From positions 3,249,501-3,313,500 of the forward strand of contig NZ_CP041238.1 of the NCBI RefSeq assembly GCF_013488225.1: DNA of 64,000 bases, written 5' to 3'. Position numbers and translations under genes: made by a program. Below the pieces are notes generated by a model. That model was not told the DNA's origin. It ran no database searches and saw nothing but the letters and a program-made list of their open reading frames with translations. Positions 53,545 to 62,210 of this stretch are shown here, in pieces; the first letter of the stretch is position 1, and each line of letters begins with the position of its first letter. This stretch comes from Sinorhizobium mexicanum (lineage in GTDB: Bacteria > Pseudomonadota > Alphaproteobacteria > Rhizobiales > Rhizobiaceae).

Positions 53545-54462
53545 TCAGCGGTTGAAGGCGAGCGGTATGGTAAAAACCCAGCGGTCGCGACCGGCCCCGT
53601 CAGGAATCGCCGGAAACGGGACCGCGCGGCGCACCGCATCAAGCGCGGCCTGATCGAGGATCGGCGAACCGGCGCTCTTCGCCAGACTGACGCCCGCCAC
53701 GCCCCCGCCGGAGGTTACGGTGAAGCGAACCTGGGCGACACCACGCAGACGCTGGCGCTTTGCCTCGGAGGGATAGCGGAAGGCGCGGTTGAGCTTGCTA
53801 CGCACCTTACCGGGATAGTTCGACACTGCCGCGTTCCCGGATTGCTGCGCGACGCGGCCCTTGTCGCCCGTGGCTGCGCTTGCCGCGGCATTTTCTACGC
53901 CGTCGGCCGTGCCTTTGACCTGCGATTTCGCTTGCTCGCCGCCGTCACCGGTCTTTTTCCGCGTGACCTTCTTCTTCACCGGCTGCTTCTTCGGCTCCGG
54001 CTTTTCTGCCTTCGGCTTCTCGACCCTTTCCGGCTCCGGTTTTTCCTCCGGCACGACGGTCTCGACCGGCGCCACGCTGGCTGTCACGACGGCCTCGGGC
54101 GATTGGAGTGTAGGCATTTCTTCGGTGGGCAGAATGACGTCCGCCTCCGCCGGCGTGATGTCCGACGGCTGTTGTACGGCGATCTCCGGCGTGCTCGGCG
54201 GCACTTCCTCTCTGACTTCCTCGGTCGGCTGGACCTCCTCAGGCTTCAGTTCTTCCGGCACCTCTTCGGTCGGCTCGACGATTTCGGAAGGATCGCCCGC
54301 CTGGAGCGTTTGCTCAAAAGCATCGCCTAGCAGCGTCACTTCGGTGGCGGCGCCGCCGGCAATCTGAACCGCTTCCTCGTCTGGGCTGAACAGCATCGCG
54401 CCGCTCGCATGCGCAAGGAGCGATAGCGCAATCGCCGCCGTCCACTTCACCGTCTGTTTCAT
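53545..54462 (-). CDS. tonB: TonB energy-transducing protein
   Basis: 305 aa. An N-terminal membrane anchor (TAAIALSLLAHASGAM) is followed by a long Pro/Glu-rich then Lys/Pro-rich periplasmic linker (about 60-190, EKPEPERVEKPKAEKPEPKK) and a C-terminal TonB domain (YPSEAKRQRLRGVAQVRFTV...AVPFPAIPDGAG). It couples the proton motive force to outer-membrane heme or siderophore receptors. Located divergent to hmuPSTUV. Confidence 0.93.
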   Translation of the reverse strand: MKQTVKWTAAIALSLLAHASGAMLFSPDEEAVQIAGGAATEVTLLGDAFEQTLQAGDPSEIVEPTEEVPEELKPEEVQPTEEVREEVPPSTPEIAVQQPSDITPAEADVILPTEEMPTLQSPEAVVTASVAPVETVVPEEKPEPERVEKPKAEKPEPKKQPVKKKVTRKKTGDGGEQAKSQVKGTADGVENAAASAATGDKGRVAQQSGNAAVSNYPGKVRSKLNRAFRYPSEAKRQRLRGVAQVRFTVTSGGGVAGVSLAKSAGSPILDQAALDAVRRAVPFPAIPDGAGRDRWVFTIPLAFNR

Positions 54463-54498
54463 CGATGCCTTACCTTCACCGCCGATCGGTCGACACGC

Positions 54499-54954
54499 TC
54501 AGCCCTTGAGTTCAACCGCCGACCTGGAACCGGTCTTGAGACCCGTCATGCAGGCGTTCTTGTCGACGCCCTCGCCGACACATGCCGGCGCATCGTTGAT
54601 CAGCAGGCTCTTCACCGACTCGCATTTCGTGCCCGGCAGATCGAACTGGCGGACCTTCGTCTTGCCGGCGGGCAGATCGCGGAAGTCGAGCACGGCCATG
54701 CGTTCCACCAGGCCCTGCTGATCGAAGAGAACGAATTCGAACGAAACTTTCGCAAGCGACTGCGGCAGCGCATTGCCGGCGACGAACGTCAGCTTGCATC
54801 CCTTCTCCGATGGGGCGACCTCATTCAGCTCGATGGCGAGCCCGCCTGAAGCCGCAACCTCCTGCGCGATGGCCGGCGCGGTCACGGAAACAAGCGCGAA
54901 TACGGCCGAAAAAGCCAAACGGAAAGGATGCGTCATCACAACACCACTCGACAT
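54499..54954 (-). CDS. Periplasmic protein of unknown function upstream of tonB
   Basis: 151 aa from the ATG at 54954; an internal ATG at 54936 is an alternative. A signal peptide (LAFSAVFALVSVTAPAIA-Q) is followed by a beta-rich domain with four cysteines (GCKLTF, GTKCESVK, APACVGEG, KNACMTG), likely two disulfides. It precedes tonB by 36 bp on the same strand and is divergent from hmuP, so it is probably iron-regulated. Family not named with confidence. Confidence 0.8.
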   Translation of the reverse strand: MSSGVVMTHPFRLAFSAVFALVSVTAPAIAQEVAASGGLAIELNEVAPSEKGCKLTFVAGNALPQSLAKVSFEFVLFDQQGLVERMAVLDFRDLPAGKTKVRQFDLPGTKCESVKSLLINDAPACVGEGVDKNACMTGLKTGSRSAVELKG

Positions 54955-55040
54955 CTGCACGCGTGCTCCCGGCAATCCTCAAACAGCTCGCGCTCATAAA
55001 CTTGACTATAAAAATCCGGTATTGCGTCCTTAAAGAAATA

Positions 55041-55055
55041 TGAGTAATGAAGTCA
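55041..55055. promoter_or_regulatory. Candidate RirA iron-responsive operator upstream of hmuP
   Basis: TGAGTAATGAAGTCA fits the TGA-N9-TCA form described for RirA boxes in rhizobia. It lies 20 bp before the hmuP start in the divergent gap with the tonB operon. A second near match, TGACTATAAAAATCC (55003-55017), lies closer to the tonB-side gene. Confidence 0.65.
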
Positions 55056-55074
55056 AGATAATAAAAGGGAATAC

Positions 55075-55308
55075 GTGGGAGGAGTTCGGGAAAACAGCCG
55101 GTTCGTCCCTCGCGAACTGGCCGAAACCGTGACACCTAACGATACCGATACCGCGCGCCCCTCGCAGCCGAGCCTGGCGGACCGATCCCAGCGAATCGTG
55201 GAGAGCCGCGATCTCTTCCGCGGCGATAGCGAGATCCTCATTTCCCATGACGGTGCGATCTACCGGATGAGGATCACCCGTCAGGGCAAACTGATTCTGA
55301 ACAAATAG
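55075..55308 (+). CDS. hmuP: Hemin uptake protein HmuP
   Basis: 77 aa, GTG start with AAAAGGGA upstream. The C-terminal block ILISHDGAIYRMRITRQGKL is the HmuP signature; the N-terminus is variable. HmuP homologues are required for expression of the heme receptor in rhizobia and related species, and may act in control rather than transport. First gene of hmuPSTUV. Confidence 0.92.
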   Translation: MGGVRENSRFVPRELAETVTPNDTDTARPSQPSLADRSQRIVESRDLFRGDSEILISHDGAIYRMRITRQGKLILNK

Positions 55309-55318
55309 GCAGAAAACA

Positions 55319-56380
55319 ATGATCGAGAGCATTCGCCCAACCCCTTACGAAATTCGTGCCTACCGCGCTGCGAACCCGAAGCTGCGCGAGCGCGATATCG
55401 CCGCGCAGCTCGGCGTTTCGGAAGCTGCGCTCGTTGCCGCCGAATGCCGCCTGACGACGGTTCGCATCGACAGCGACGCCAACCGTTTCCTGGAGCGGGT
55501 CGAGGATTTGGGTGAAGTGCTCGCGCTCACGCGCAACGAAAGTGCGGTCCACGAGAAGATCGGCGTCTACGAAAACATCAAGGCGGGAAAGGCGGCGGCC
55601 CTGGTGCTGGGAACCGAAATCGACCTGCGCATTTTCCCAAGTGCCTGGGCCCACGGTTTTGCCGTCACCAAGACCGACGCCAACGGCGATGTCCGCCACA
55701 GCCTGCAATTCTTCGACAGGTGGGGCAACGCCGTCCACAAGGTCCATCTGCGCCCGGCCTCGAACGGAGCGGCCTACGACAGGATCGTCGAGGACTTCCG
55801 CCTGGACGACCAGTCGCAGGACTTCGTTGCCGAAACGAACGCACCGACGAGCGACGACAAATCCAACGTTGCGGTCGATGCCGAGGAGCTCCGCGACCGC
55901 TGGTCGAAGCTGACCGACACCCACCAGTTCCACGGCATGTTGCGCAACCTGAATATCGGCCGGCGCCAAGCCCTCCATGCCGTCGGCGAAGATCTGGCCT
56001 GGCGCCTTGATCCTACGGGCGTCGAGGCGATGATGCGCGGCAGCGCCGAAATCGAACTGCCGATCATGTGCTTCGTCGGCAATCGCGGCGTCATCCAGAT
56101 CCATTCCGGTCCGGTTGCCCGCATCGGGGTGATGGGCCCGTGGCTCAACGTCATGGATCCGACGTTCCATCTGCATCTGCGCACGGACCATATCGCCGAA
56201 CTGTGGGCCGTCCGCAAACCGACGACCGACGGCCATGTGACCTCGCTCGAAGCACTCGACGCCAAGGGTGAGATGGTCATCCAGTTCTTCGGCAAGCGCA
56301 AGGAAGGCCTCGCCGAGCGGACGGAGTGGCGCTCCCTTGTCGAAAGCCTGCCCCGGCTCAACACGATCGTCGCGGCCTGA
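55319..56380 (+). CDS. hmuS: Heme-handling protein HmuS
   Basis: 353 aa. Two tandem HmuS/ChuX-like halves, each with a conserved loop: GFAVTKTDANGDVRHSLQFFDRWGNAVHKVHL in the first and QIHSGPVARIGVMGPWLNVMDPTFHLHL in the second. It acts in the cytosol, binding or breaking down heme delivered by HmuTUV. It starts 10 bp after hmuP and 9 bp before hmuT. Confidence 0.93.
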   Translation: MIESIRPTPYEIRAYRAANPKLRERDIAAQLGVSEAALVAAECRLTTVRIDSDANRFLERVEDLGEVLALTRNESAVHEKIGVYENIKAGKAAALVLGTEIDLRIFPSAWAHGFAVTKTDANGDVRHSLQFFDRWGNAVHKVHLRPASNGAAYDRIVEDFRLDDQSQDFVAETNAPTSDDKSNVAVDAEELRDRWSKLTDTHQFHGMLRNLNIGRRQALHAVGEDLAWRLDPTGVEAMMRGSAEIELPIMCFVGNRGVIQIHSGPVARIGVMGPWLNVMDPTFHLHLRTDHIAELWAVRKPTTDGHVTSLEALDAKGEMVIQFFGKRKEGLAERTEWRSLVESLPRLNTIVAA

Positions 56381-56389
56381 GGGACGATC

Positions 56390-57340
56390 ATGATCACCGG
56401 TCTCGATTTCCGCCGCCTTCGCCGCTGGGAACTGGCGCTTGCCGCCTTCGCGTTCTCAGCGCCCCTGTTGCTGCCGGCACTGGCCCCCGACGGCCCCTCG
56501 TTCCTGCGCCCGGCAATGGCCGAGGACATGCAGCAACCGGATGTTTCCCGCGTCGTGTCGGTAGGCGGCGCGATCACCGAGATCATCTACGCGCTCGGCG
56601 AGGAAAGCCGCCTCGTCGGTCGGGACTCCACCAGCACCTATCCGGCAGCCGCAACGAAGCTGCCGGACGTCGGCTATATGCGACAACTGGCGCCGGAAGG
56701 CATCATCGCCGTCAATCCGACAGCAATCGTCGCGATCGAAGGCAGCGGACCGCCCGAGGCGCTCGCCGTGCTTAAGGAAGCAAAGATCCCATTCACCAGC
56801 GTTCCCGATACCTTCGACAAAAACGGCATCGTCGCGAAGATCCGGGCCGTCGGGGCTTTTCTTGGCGTGAAGGACAAGGCGGAGGCGCTCGCTCAATCCG
56901 TGGAGAAGGACCTCGATGGTGCGCTGGCGGACGCAGCCAAGCGTCCCGAAAGCGAACGCAAGCGTGTCCTCTTCATTCTCAGTACGCAGGGCGGCAAGAT
57001 CCTGGCATCGGGTACCGGCACGGCCGCTGACGGCATCATCAAGCTTTCCGGCGCGGTCAATGCCGCCGCAACGTTTCCAGGTTATAAGGCGCTGACGGAC
57101 GAGGCGATCATCGAAGCCAAGCCGGACGTCGTGCTGATGATGACTCGGGGCGGCGATCATTCTGCAGGTGTCGACGACCTGTTCGCCATGCCGGCACTGA
57201 GCTTGACACCAGCGGCAAAGAGCAAGGCGCTGGTCCGCGTGGACGGGCTGCATCTGCTCGGCTTCGGTCCCCGCACTGCCGGCGCCATCCGCGAACTGAA
57301 CAACGCAATCTATGGAAAGAAGACCAATGCCTCGCAGTGA
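56390..57340 (+). CDS. hmuT: Heme ABC transporter periplasmic binding protein HmuT
   Basis: 316 aa with signal peptide (ELALAAFAFSAPLLLPALA). Type-III binding fold: VVSVGGAITEIIYALGEESRLVGRD, then YMRQLAPEGIIAVNPTAIVA and the helix backbone. It carries heme from the outer-membrane receptor to HmuUV. Its last codons overlap the hmuU start by 14 nt. Confidence 0.92.
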   Translation: MITGLDFRRLRRWELALAAFAFSAPLLLPALAPDGPSFLRPAMAEDMQQPDVSRVVSVGGAITEIIYALGEESRLVGRDSTSTYPAAATKLPDVGYMRQLAPEGIIAVNPTAIVAIEGSGPPEALAVLKEAKIPFTSVPDTFDKNGIVAKIRAVGAFLGVKDKAEALAQSVEKDLDGALADAAKRPESERKRVLFILSTQGGKILASGTGTAADGIIKLSGAVNAAATFPGYKALTDEAIIEAKPDVVLMMTRGGDHSAGVDDLFAMPALSLTPAAKSKALVRVDGLHLLGFGPRTAGAIRELNNAIYGKKTNASQ

Positions 57341-58451
57341 GGCGATGGATGGCAGCATGCGCGCGCCCGCCTTCGCCGCCAATATCGTCAGCGAATGGCG
57401 CGCCGGGAACCGCTCGGGCCTCGCGCGCCTGCTGATTGCCATACTCGCAGTCCTGGCGACCGCGACGTTCGTCACGTCGATCATGACCGGCGCCGCCGAC
57501 GCCTCGCTCTCCAATGTCGTCCATTGGCTGGCCGGCACAGGAGGTGCCGATCAGTCGCTGGGCGTCCGCGACCGCATCATCATCCTCGACATCCGCCTGC
57601 CGCGTGCGGTGCTCGGTTTGCTCGTCGGTGCGGCGCTGGCCGTCTCCGGTGTGGTGATGCAGGGCCTCTTCCGCAATCCGCTCGCGGATCCTGGCCTTGT
57701 CGGCGTCTCGTCGGGCGCAAGCCTTGGCGCCGTTCTGCTGATCGTCCTCGGTTCGGGCGTGTTCGGCCCGCTCTTTGCGCTGGTCGGTTTTTACGCGCTT
57801 CCGGTCGCCGCTTTCCTCGGCGGCCTTGCCACGACTCTCCTCCTTTATCGCATCGCGACGCGCGGCGGCCAGACTTCGGTGGCGACAATGCTGCTTGCGG
57901 GCATTGCGCTTGGCGCGCTCACCGGTGCGGACACCGGCGTGCTCGTCTTCATTGCCGACGACAAGCAACTGCGCGACCTGACCTTCTGGGGCCTCGGCTC
58001 GCTTGCCGGCGCCAACTGGACGAAGATCCTCGCCGCCGGACCGATCATTTTGATGTCGCTTGCCGTGGTTCCCTTCCTGGCACGTGGCCTGAACGCAATC
58101 ACGCTCGGCGAAGCGGCAGCGTTCCACATGGGTATTCCCGTCCAGCGCCTCAAGAACATCGCAATCCTCAGTGTTGCGGCCGCGACGGGCGCATCCGTTG
58201 CCGTCAGTGGCGGCATCGGTTTCGTCGGTATCGTCGTGCCCCATCTGCTGCGCCTCGTCATTGGGCCCGACCACCGCTACCTGCTGCCTGCCTCTGCGCT
58301 CCTCGGCGGCACGATGCTGATCTTCGCCGATATGGTGGCCCGGACAATCGTTTCGCCCGCCGAACTGCCGATCGGCATCATCACGGCCTTCGTCGGCGCG
58401 CCCTTCTTTCTCTGGATCCTCCTGCGCGGCCGATCGAACATGGGACTTTGA
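57327..58451 (+). CDS. hmuU: Heme ABC transporter permease HmuU
   Basis: 374 aa from the ATG at 57327, inside the hmuT end, with GGAAAGAAG upstream. FecCD family: RLPRAVLGLLVGAALAVSG and the glycine-rich GLFRNPLADPGLVGVSSGASLGA are conserved, with about ten helices. Forms the channel for heme with HmuV as ATPase. Confidence 0.92.
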   Translation: MPRSEAMDGSMRAPAFAANIVSEWRAGNRSGLARLLIAILAVLATATFVTSIMTGAADASLSNVVHWLAGTGGADQSLGVRDRIIILDIRLPRAVLGLLVGAALAVSGVVMQGLFRNPLADPGLVGVSSGASLGAVLLIVLGSGVFGPLFALVGFYALPVAAFLGGLATTLLLYRIATRGGQTSVATMLLAGIALGALTGADTGVLVFIADDKQLRDLTFWGLGSLAGANWTKILAAGPIILMSLAVVPFLARGLNAITLGEAAAFHMGIPVQRLKNIAILSVAAATGASVAVSGGIGFVGIVVPHLLRLVIGPDHRYLLPASALLGGTMLIFADMVARTIVSPAELPIGIITAFVGAPFFLWILLRGRSNMGL

Positions 58452-58460
58452 GAACGCGTC

Positions 58461-59252
58461 ATGATCACGGTTTTTGATATTTCCATCCGCCTTGCCGGCA
58501 GGCAGGTGATCCATGGCGTCTCGTTCGATGCTGCTCCGGGCACGATGACGGCGATCGTCGGCCCGAACGGATCAGGCAAGACAACCACCTTGAAGGCGAT
58601 TTCCGGCGAACTCCCGCTTGTATCGGGCAAGGTCACCATCAACGGCCATGATCTCGCCGCCCTCAGGCCATGGGAGCTTGCGCTAAAACGTGGCGTCCTG
58701 CCGCAAGCGACTGTTATTTCCTTCCCCTTCACGGTGCGAGAAATCGTGCGTCTCGGCCTTTCGGCCGGCGGCACGGGCAGTGACTCCGCCAACGACCGCA
58801 TTGCCGACGATGCGCTCGAGGCGGTCGATCTGGCGGGCTTTGCCGGACGCTTCTATCAGGAGCTCTCGGGCGGCGAACAACAGCGCGTCCAGCTTGCACG
58901 TGTCCTTTGCCAGATCTCGGCGCCGGTCAGCGGTGGCGAGCCCCGCTATCTCCTGCTCGACGAGCCCGTATCGAGCCTCGACATTCGCCACCAGCTGACG
59001 ATCATGCAGCTTGCGCGCCAATTCTCCCAGCGCGGAGGCGGCGTCATCGCCGTCATGCACGACCTCAATCTGACCGCGATGTTCGCAGACCAGATGGTCA
59101 TGATGAGGGCCGGCCGCGTCCGCGCGAGCGGACCGCCGCGGGAGGTCCTGAACGACGAAACCGTGGAGGCCGTGTTCGGATGCCGGATGCAGGTCAACGT
59201 CACTCCGATGCGCGATATCCCCTTCGTGCTGCCACAATCGGTGACGATCTGA
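58461..59252 (+). CDS. hmuV: Heme ABC transporter ATPase HmuV
   Basis: 263 aa. Walker A GPNGSGKTT near 36-44, signature LSGGEQQRVQLARVL, Walker B LLLDEPVSSLD and HDLN switch. Last gene of hmuPSTUV, 9 bp after hmuU. The outer-membrane receptor is not in this window. Confidence 0.93.
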   Translation: MITVFDISIRLAGRQVIHGVSFDAAPGTMTAIVGPNGSGKTTTLKAISGELPLVSGKVTINGHDLAALRPWELALKRGVLPQATVISFPFTVREIVRLGLSAGGTGSDSANDRIADDALEAVDLAGFAGRFYQELSGGEQQRVQLARVLCQISAPVSGGEPRYLLLDEPVSSLDIRHQLTIMQLARQFSQRGGGVIAVMHDLNLTAMFADQMVMMRAGRVRASGPPREVLNDETVEAVFGCRMQVNVTPMRDIPFVLPQSVTI

Positions 59253-59430
59253 TCGCGCCCGGACGCTTTTTCGCTATTTCCGGGAGCTATTTGCGGTAAC
59301 GGCAGGATTTATCGAAACGAATCTCGCCTTCATGCGTTGTTCCGCTGAATGTCGGGCGAGGCGCTTCTTGCCCGAGGGGAACACGCGCCGGCTGTCTTGG
59401 CCGGCGTTGCAGCGAAAGGGAGCTCACATC

Positions 59431-59793
59431 ATGGCAACAGGCCTCTTCTCGGGTTCGAGCACCAGGAAACGCAACGGCGGGCACGGCGAAACCCCGATCG
59501 AAGACCAACTCCAGGAAATTCGGGCGGACATTGCGGCACTCGTCGGACTGCTCAGCGAGCGCGGGGCGGCCGTTTCCCAAGACGCGAAAACCAAGGCAAA
59601 AGGCGCGCGTGATCGGGCCGAAGCCGATCTCGAAAATCTGCTGGCAAGCGGCGAGCAACTGCTCTCCGATTTGCGCGACCGTTATTCCGGCACGGAAAGG
59701 GAGCTCCGCAGAGCGGTGCGCGAGCATCCGATCGCAACGCTCGGCGCAGCAGCGGTGATAGGTCTCATCGCGGCAGCGCTTCTGCGCCGATAG
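59431..59793 (+). CDS. DUF883 (ElaB/YqjD-like) membrane-anchored protein
   Basis: 120 aa from the ATG at 59431. A charged amphipathic coil (about 20-95, with DQLQEIRADIAALVGLLSERG) ends in a single membrane helix ATLGAAAVIGLIAAALLRR. This is the ElaB/YqjD/DUF883 plan: tail-anchored inner-membrane proteins that bind ribosomes in stationary phase in E. coli. It pairs with the next gene as yqjD-yqjE do. Confidence 0.83.
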   Translation: MATGLFSGSSTRKRNGGHGETPIEDQLQEIRADIAALVGLLSERGAAVSQDAKTKAKGARDRAEADLENLLASGEQLLSDLRDRYSGTERELRRAVREHPIATLGAAAVIGLIAAALLRR

Positions 59794-59870
59794 GCATATC
59801 CACGGCGTGAACGATCTGCTGCAGGAAGGCCGCTCTTCCTGCCCCGCATGACGCAATCGGAGTAGCTCGC

Positions 59871-60302
59871 ATGGGAACGCTCGGGGCCGCCTTGTCCGCC
59901 TTGCTCGCAGTCGACGTTGCTGCAGCCACCTCGCGCTACAGGCGCAACGTGATTTTATGGGCGACCATCGCGACCTTGCTCGGCACGGCTTATGTCTTCG
60001 CGCTGGCGGCAGTCACGCTCTTTCTCGCCGCGCGCTATTCGCCGGTGGCGGCGGTTTCGGCGATGGCCGTCGTTCTGTTCGTGACAGCATTGATCCTGAT
60101 CGCGGTGATGGTGGGGCTCCGCGCCCGCGACCGGCGGCTCGCCGAAGAGCGCCGGCGCCTCGCGGCGATGCAGACGAATCTGGCGCTCGTGGCCGCGGCA
60201 GGCATCTTGCGACGGCAGCCGCTGCTCGCCGTGGCGACCGCCGTTGCGGTCGGAGCCCTGCTCGGCCTCGGCAAGGGCCGTCATCGCGATGAAAAGCGCT
60301 GA
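59871..60302 (+). CDS. YqjE/holin-3_6-like membrane protein
   Basis: 143 aa. Two adjacent hydrophobic helices (ATIATLLGTAYVFALAAVTLFLA and SAMAVVLFVTALILIAVMVGL) then a charged stretch and a third weak helix (LLAVATAVAVGALLGL). Companion of the DUF883 gene, as in enteric yqjDE. The holin-like domain name does not make it a phage gene. Stress-response linkage is inferred from the neighbouring GSR genes. Confidence 0.78.
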   Translation: MGTLGAALSALLAVDVAAATSRYRRNVILWATIATLLGTAYVFALAAVTLFLAARYSPVAAVSAMAVVLFVTALILIAVMVGLRARDRRLAEERRRLAAMQTNLALVAAAGILRRQPLLAVATAVAVGALLGLGKGRHRDEKR

Positions 60303-60357
60303 TTGAGCGCGCCCGTAACGGCCTATCCCGCCGCCGCGACCACGCCTTCGCGACGAC

Positions 60358-60456
60358 TGCATGTTTCCGTAAATCGTACCCGGTTTAAGGGAACATGCAG
60401 CACTTCAAAGCGTTAAAGCGTCCTTTGTGCGTGTGATAAGAGGCACAGCACTGTAG
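60358..60456 (+). repeat. Composite palindromic repeat, full copy left of the HWE kinase
   Basis: TGCATGTTTCCGTAAATCG starts the first palindrome (60358-60399), then CACTTCAAAGCGTTAAAGCG and the diverged second palindrome ending CACTGTAG (60456). Same orientation as the copy at 62013-62115, so the kinase gene lies between direct repeats. It also separates two convergent genes. Confidence 0.82.
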
Positions 60457-60473
60457 GCCGAACAGAATCACGG

Positions 60474-61958
60474 TCACAAAGGCAACCGGATGAGCGCGGT
60501 CACGCCGGCCGGCAGGTATTCGACCTTGACCGAGCTGCCGATGACCTTGTCGAGACTGCGCTCGATCAGGATCGAGCCGAAACCACGTCTTCTCGGCTCG
60601 CGGACCGGCGGGCCGCCCACCTCGGTCCAGGTCAAATGCAACACGGAGCCGCCGTCCTCTAGGACACCACGCGCGGTCAGCACGACCTTGCCCTTTGGCA
60701 CCGACAGCGACCCGTATTTCAGGGCATTCGTCGCCAGCTCGTGCAGCACCAATCCTAGTCCAACCGCCTGATCGGGCCCCAGCAGAATCTCGTCCTTATG
60801 GATCTCGACCTGTTCGGCATAGTCGCTGACATAGGGACGCAACTGCTTTGATATCAGTTCCGAGAGATGGATCGTGCCCCATTCGTAGTCGGACAGCAGC
60901 CCGTGTGCGTCCGAGATGGACTGGAGCCGGCCCGCGAAAGCGGCCATGAATTCGACGGGATCGCTCGTCTGTCGAAGCGTCTGACGGGCGAGCGACTGCA
61001 GCATCGCCAAGGTATTCTTGACCCGGTGGTTCAGTTCCTTGAGCAGAAGCCGCGTCCGCTGTACCGCGGCCTGCTGATCGGTGACATCGATGGTCATGCC
61101 GAGGAAGGTCAGCGGAGCGCCCTTGCCATCGCGGTCATGAACCCTGCCGCGCCCGAGCAGCCAGCGCCCGCTGTCGCCGATGCGAAACATGCCGTCATAT
61201 TCCTCGTTGGCGGTCATCGCCTGCCTGAGCTTGGAAAACGTCGCAATGCGGTCGTCGGGATGGATGGCGGCGAAGACCGTCCTGGCGCGGACCAAACGCT
61301 CGGGTGGGAGCCCGAACATACGCATCATCGCGCCGTTGCCCGCAACCGTGCCGGCGCGGATATCCCAAAGCCAACTGCCGACATTCGCTGCGTCAAGCGC
61401 CATGGCGAGGCGCTGTTCCTCGCGCGAAAGCGCCGCCTCCTTCAGGGCACGCCGGCGCGACTCGTCCTTGAGCTTGAGCAGCGATGCGGCAATACCGGCA
61501 ATCCGGCGAAGCTCATCGATCAGCTTCGGCGCGACCTCCTTACGCGGCGCCACATCGAAAACACATACAGTACCGACCGCCTGCCCGTCCAGGAGAATGG
61601 AAGCGCCCGCGTAGAAACGCAGGAATGGTGCATCGGTGACCCTTGGCCGATGGCGAAACAACGGATACCTGGACGCATCAAGCACGACGAAGACGCCGTC
61701 GGGATCTGCGACCGTGTGGAGACAGAAAGATTCGTCGCAGCGCCGCCGCGTTTCGGTCGTTCCGACGGCGGCCTTGAACCATTGCCATTCACTGTCAACC
61801 AGGCTGACGAGGGCGATTGGGGCGCCGAACAGGCTTGCCGCGAGTTTCGCAAGGCCATCGAAATCGCCGTCCGGCACCGCCATGTCAGGCACGGCGGCAT
61901 GGAGGACGCCAAGCCGTTCGCGGGCATCGAGCACTTGCGCCTCGGTCTTCTCGCGCAT
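60474..61958 (-). CDS. HWE-family sensor histidine kinase with GAF and PAS domains
   Basis: 494 aa from the ATG at 61958, preceded by GGAG; a GTG 18 codons upstream abuts a repeat. No membrane helix, so cytosolic. An N-terminal GAF domain (ALVSLVDSEWQWFKAAVG), a PAS domain (VGSWLWDIRAGTVAGNG) and the HWE kinase core follow: phosphoacceptor LLKELNHRVKNTLAMLQSL and N-box LHELATNALKYGSLS. Its position beside phyR, nepR and ecfG suggests it phosphorylates PhyR. The WTE tripeptide (LTWTEVGG) supports the HWE label. Confidence 0.9.
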   Translation of the reverse strand: MREKTEAQVLDARERLGVLHAAVPDMAVPDGDFDGLAKLAASLFGAPIALVSLVDSEWQWFKAAVGTTETRRRCDESFCLHTVADPDGVFVVLDASRYPLFRHRPRVTDAPFLRFYAGASILLDGQAVGTVCVFDVAPRKEVAPKLIDELRRIAGIAASLLKLKDESRRRALKEAALSREEQRLAMALDAANVGSWLWDIRAGTVAGNGAMMRMFGLPPERLVRARTVFAAIHPDDRIATFSKLRQAMTANEEYDGMFRIGDSGRWLLGRGRVHDRDGKGAPLTFLGMTIDVTDQQAAVQRTRLLLKELNHRVKNTLAMLQSLARQTLRQTSDPVEFMAAFAGRLQSISDAHGLLSDYEWGTIHLSELISKQLRPYVSDYAEQVEIHKDEILLGPDQAVGLGLVLHELATNALKYGSLSVPKGKVVLTARGVLEDGGSVLHLTWTEVGGPPVREPRRRGFGSILIERSLDKVIGSSVKVEYLPAGVTALIRLPL

Positions 61959-62012
61959 CCGGTCCAACTCCAAACTCGCGCACCCGTCGCAGCAGAACCG
62001 ATCAGGGTCCAC

Positions 62013-62115
62013 TGCATGTTTCCTTAAATCGTACCCGACTTAAGGTTAAAGACATGCAGCGGTTCAAAGTGCTACAGCGTCCATTGCGTGTCTGAAAAGA
62101 CGCGCGGCGCTGTAG
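62013..62115 (+). repeat. Composite palindromic repeat, full copy right of the HWE kinase
   Basis: First palindrome TGCATGTTTCCTTAAATCG to CATGCA at 62013-62058, then CGGTTCAAAGTG and second palindrome CTACAGCG to CGCTGTAG at 62072-62115. Best-preserved copy in the window. It lies upstream of the kinase start and downstream of ecfG. Confidence 0.85.
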
Positions 62116-62210
62116 AAGGTTCCCGCCCTCACCGCCGTAACTGGTGCTCGGAGCAAAAAAGCAGGACCGCCGCCGACTTGCAACGGTCTGGCCTCAAGAG
62201 CGCACGAAGA

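Noticed and set aside
59871..60302. Possible prophage remnant because of the holin-like domain
   Set aside because: It pairs with a DUF883 gene exactly as yqjE pairs with yqjD; no other phage gene is nearby.
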